From Alphaproteobacteria bacterium (lineage in GTDB: Bacteria > Pseudomonadota > Alphaproteobacteria > ATCC43930 > CGMCC-115725), in NCBI GenBank assembly GCA_030041335.1, contig JASHOB010000257.1, forward strand, positions 54,269-118,268: a DNA stretch of 64,000 nucleotides. The letters run 5' to 3'. The position numbers and the translations under genes were made by a program. Numbering within the stretch: position 1 is the first letter of the stretch; the number at the start of each line of letters is the position of its first letter. The notes beneath the pieces were generated by a model. It ran no database searches and had not been told where the DNA came from. It saw only the letters and a list, made by a program, of their open reading frames with translations. Below are positions 63,781 to 64,000 of this stretch, piece after piece.

Positions 63781-63804
63781 AACCTTGCAACCTTGCAACC
63801 TTGC
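63781..63804. repeat. Three tandem copies of an 8-base unit
   Basis: AACCTTGC is repeated three times without interruption at 63781-63804, a likely slippage-prone site. Confidence 0.9.
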
Positions 63805-63929
63805 AGTAGGATATTGATATTGCTATGAAAATTCAGCTGTAGAACAATACCGATCGGTCGGAGCGTCACGGAAGACGTGCAGGCGTGAGCGTTTGAGGCG
63901 AGACCTGAGGATAGCGGCGACTGGCGGAG

Positions 63930-64000
63930 TCAGAAGGTCAATTCTTCGTCGATCTTGCGATCGGCATTGAAAACCTTGTGCGAGACTTTGACGCGCGGGT
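63930..64000 (-). CDS. Possible C-terminus of a gene entering from the right edge
   Basis: On the minus strand the last codons read PRVKVSHKVFNADRKIDEEL, then TF and a TGA at 63930-63932. The composition looks like genuine coding sequence, but too little is inside the window to identify it. Confidence 0.4.
   Translation of the reverse strand, partial: PRVKVSHKVFNADRKIDEELTF

Larger units (their letters stand above)
63500..63929. other. AT-rich intergenic region
   Basis: No gene seen. Base composition drops well below the neighbouring genes between about 63560 and 63760. It includes two tandem repeats listed separately. Confidence 0.5.

Noticed and set aside
1..64000. CRISPR array or prophage
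   Set aside because: No regularly spaced repeats and no phage structural, integrase or lysis genes were seen.

Overview
The window is high-GC DNA with alphaproteobacterial gene content. It carries FixL/FixJ, an FNR-type regulator with a C-x2-C-x7-C cluster, a DUF1476 protein, a PaoABC-type aldehyde oxidoreductase and many Bradyrhizobium-like hypothetical proteins. The best guess is a Hyphomicrobiales chromosome (Bradyrhizobium or Xanthobacteraceae relatives). This is inferred from protein family content only; no rRNA or tRNA gene was seen. Genes are mostly single or in pairs, gaps are long, and at least ten gaps hold decayed genes, so the region looks like an accessory chromosome segment under erosion.

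Layout. 1-1119: the start of a GH15 glucoamylase-like gene that runs off the left edge on the minus strand. 1.7-5.2 kb: a peroxide-type module with two DUF899 thioredoxin-like proteins, an OhrR-like MarR regulator, a symmetric operator array between them, and Ohr. 6-17.6 kb: a low-oxygen island with an FNR-type regulator, a LOG protein plus a beta-CASP metallo-beta-lactamase in an overlapping pair, a triple-BON protein, DUF1476, FixJ-FixL and a universal stress protein. Three of these transcription units have FNR/FixK-type boxes. The same island holds wrecks of FtsH, a BCAM0308-type protein, a second FNR-type regulator and a P-type ATPase. 17.6-20.8 kb: an AraC remnant, a membrane protein, and a TetR regulator with a four-copy GGTACC operator facing an Erm-type methyltransferase remnant.

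20.8-34.6 kb: metabolic genes (S9 peptidase, VAO-type flavoprotein, tautomerase with a divergent MocR-type regulator, CueO-like multicopper oxidase, thioredoxin 2, amidase, orphan peptide-binding protein). 35-42.4 kb: small envelope proteins, a luciferase-like monooxygenase, a glycolipid-binding-family protein, and an ACT-UPF0210 pair. 42.6-45.6 kb: three consecutive exported proteins (DUF2092, a Gly/His-rich repeat protein, a predicted outer-membrane beta protein). 45.8-50.5 kb: a MOSC/ferredoxin-reductase fusion preceded by a truncated isochorismatase start, then an NTF2-like protein, 3-methyladenine glycosylase, a DUF2161 protein and an AHL-lactonase-like hydrolase. 51.3-62 kb: a MetE-like protein, an FMO-like protein, a divergent HpaH/HpaB pair for aromatic degradation, and a three-subunit molybdenum aldehyde oxidoreductase. 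62-64 kb: a decayed adenylate-kinase-like gene, an Arg-rich disordered protein and an AT-rich stretch with tandem repeats.

The strongest unifying theme is the low-oxygen island. Heme-sensor FixL with FixJ and an Fe-S FNR are encoded beside the genes whose promoters carry matching FNR/FixK sites, while several other members of the set are broken. No CRISPR array, prophage or complete insertion sequence was found.
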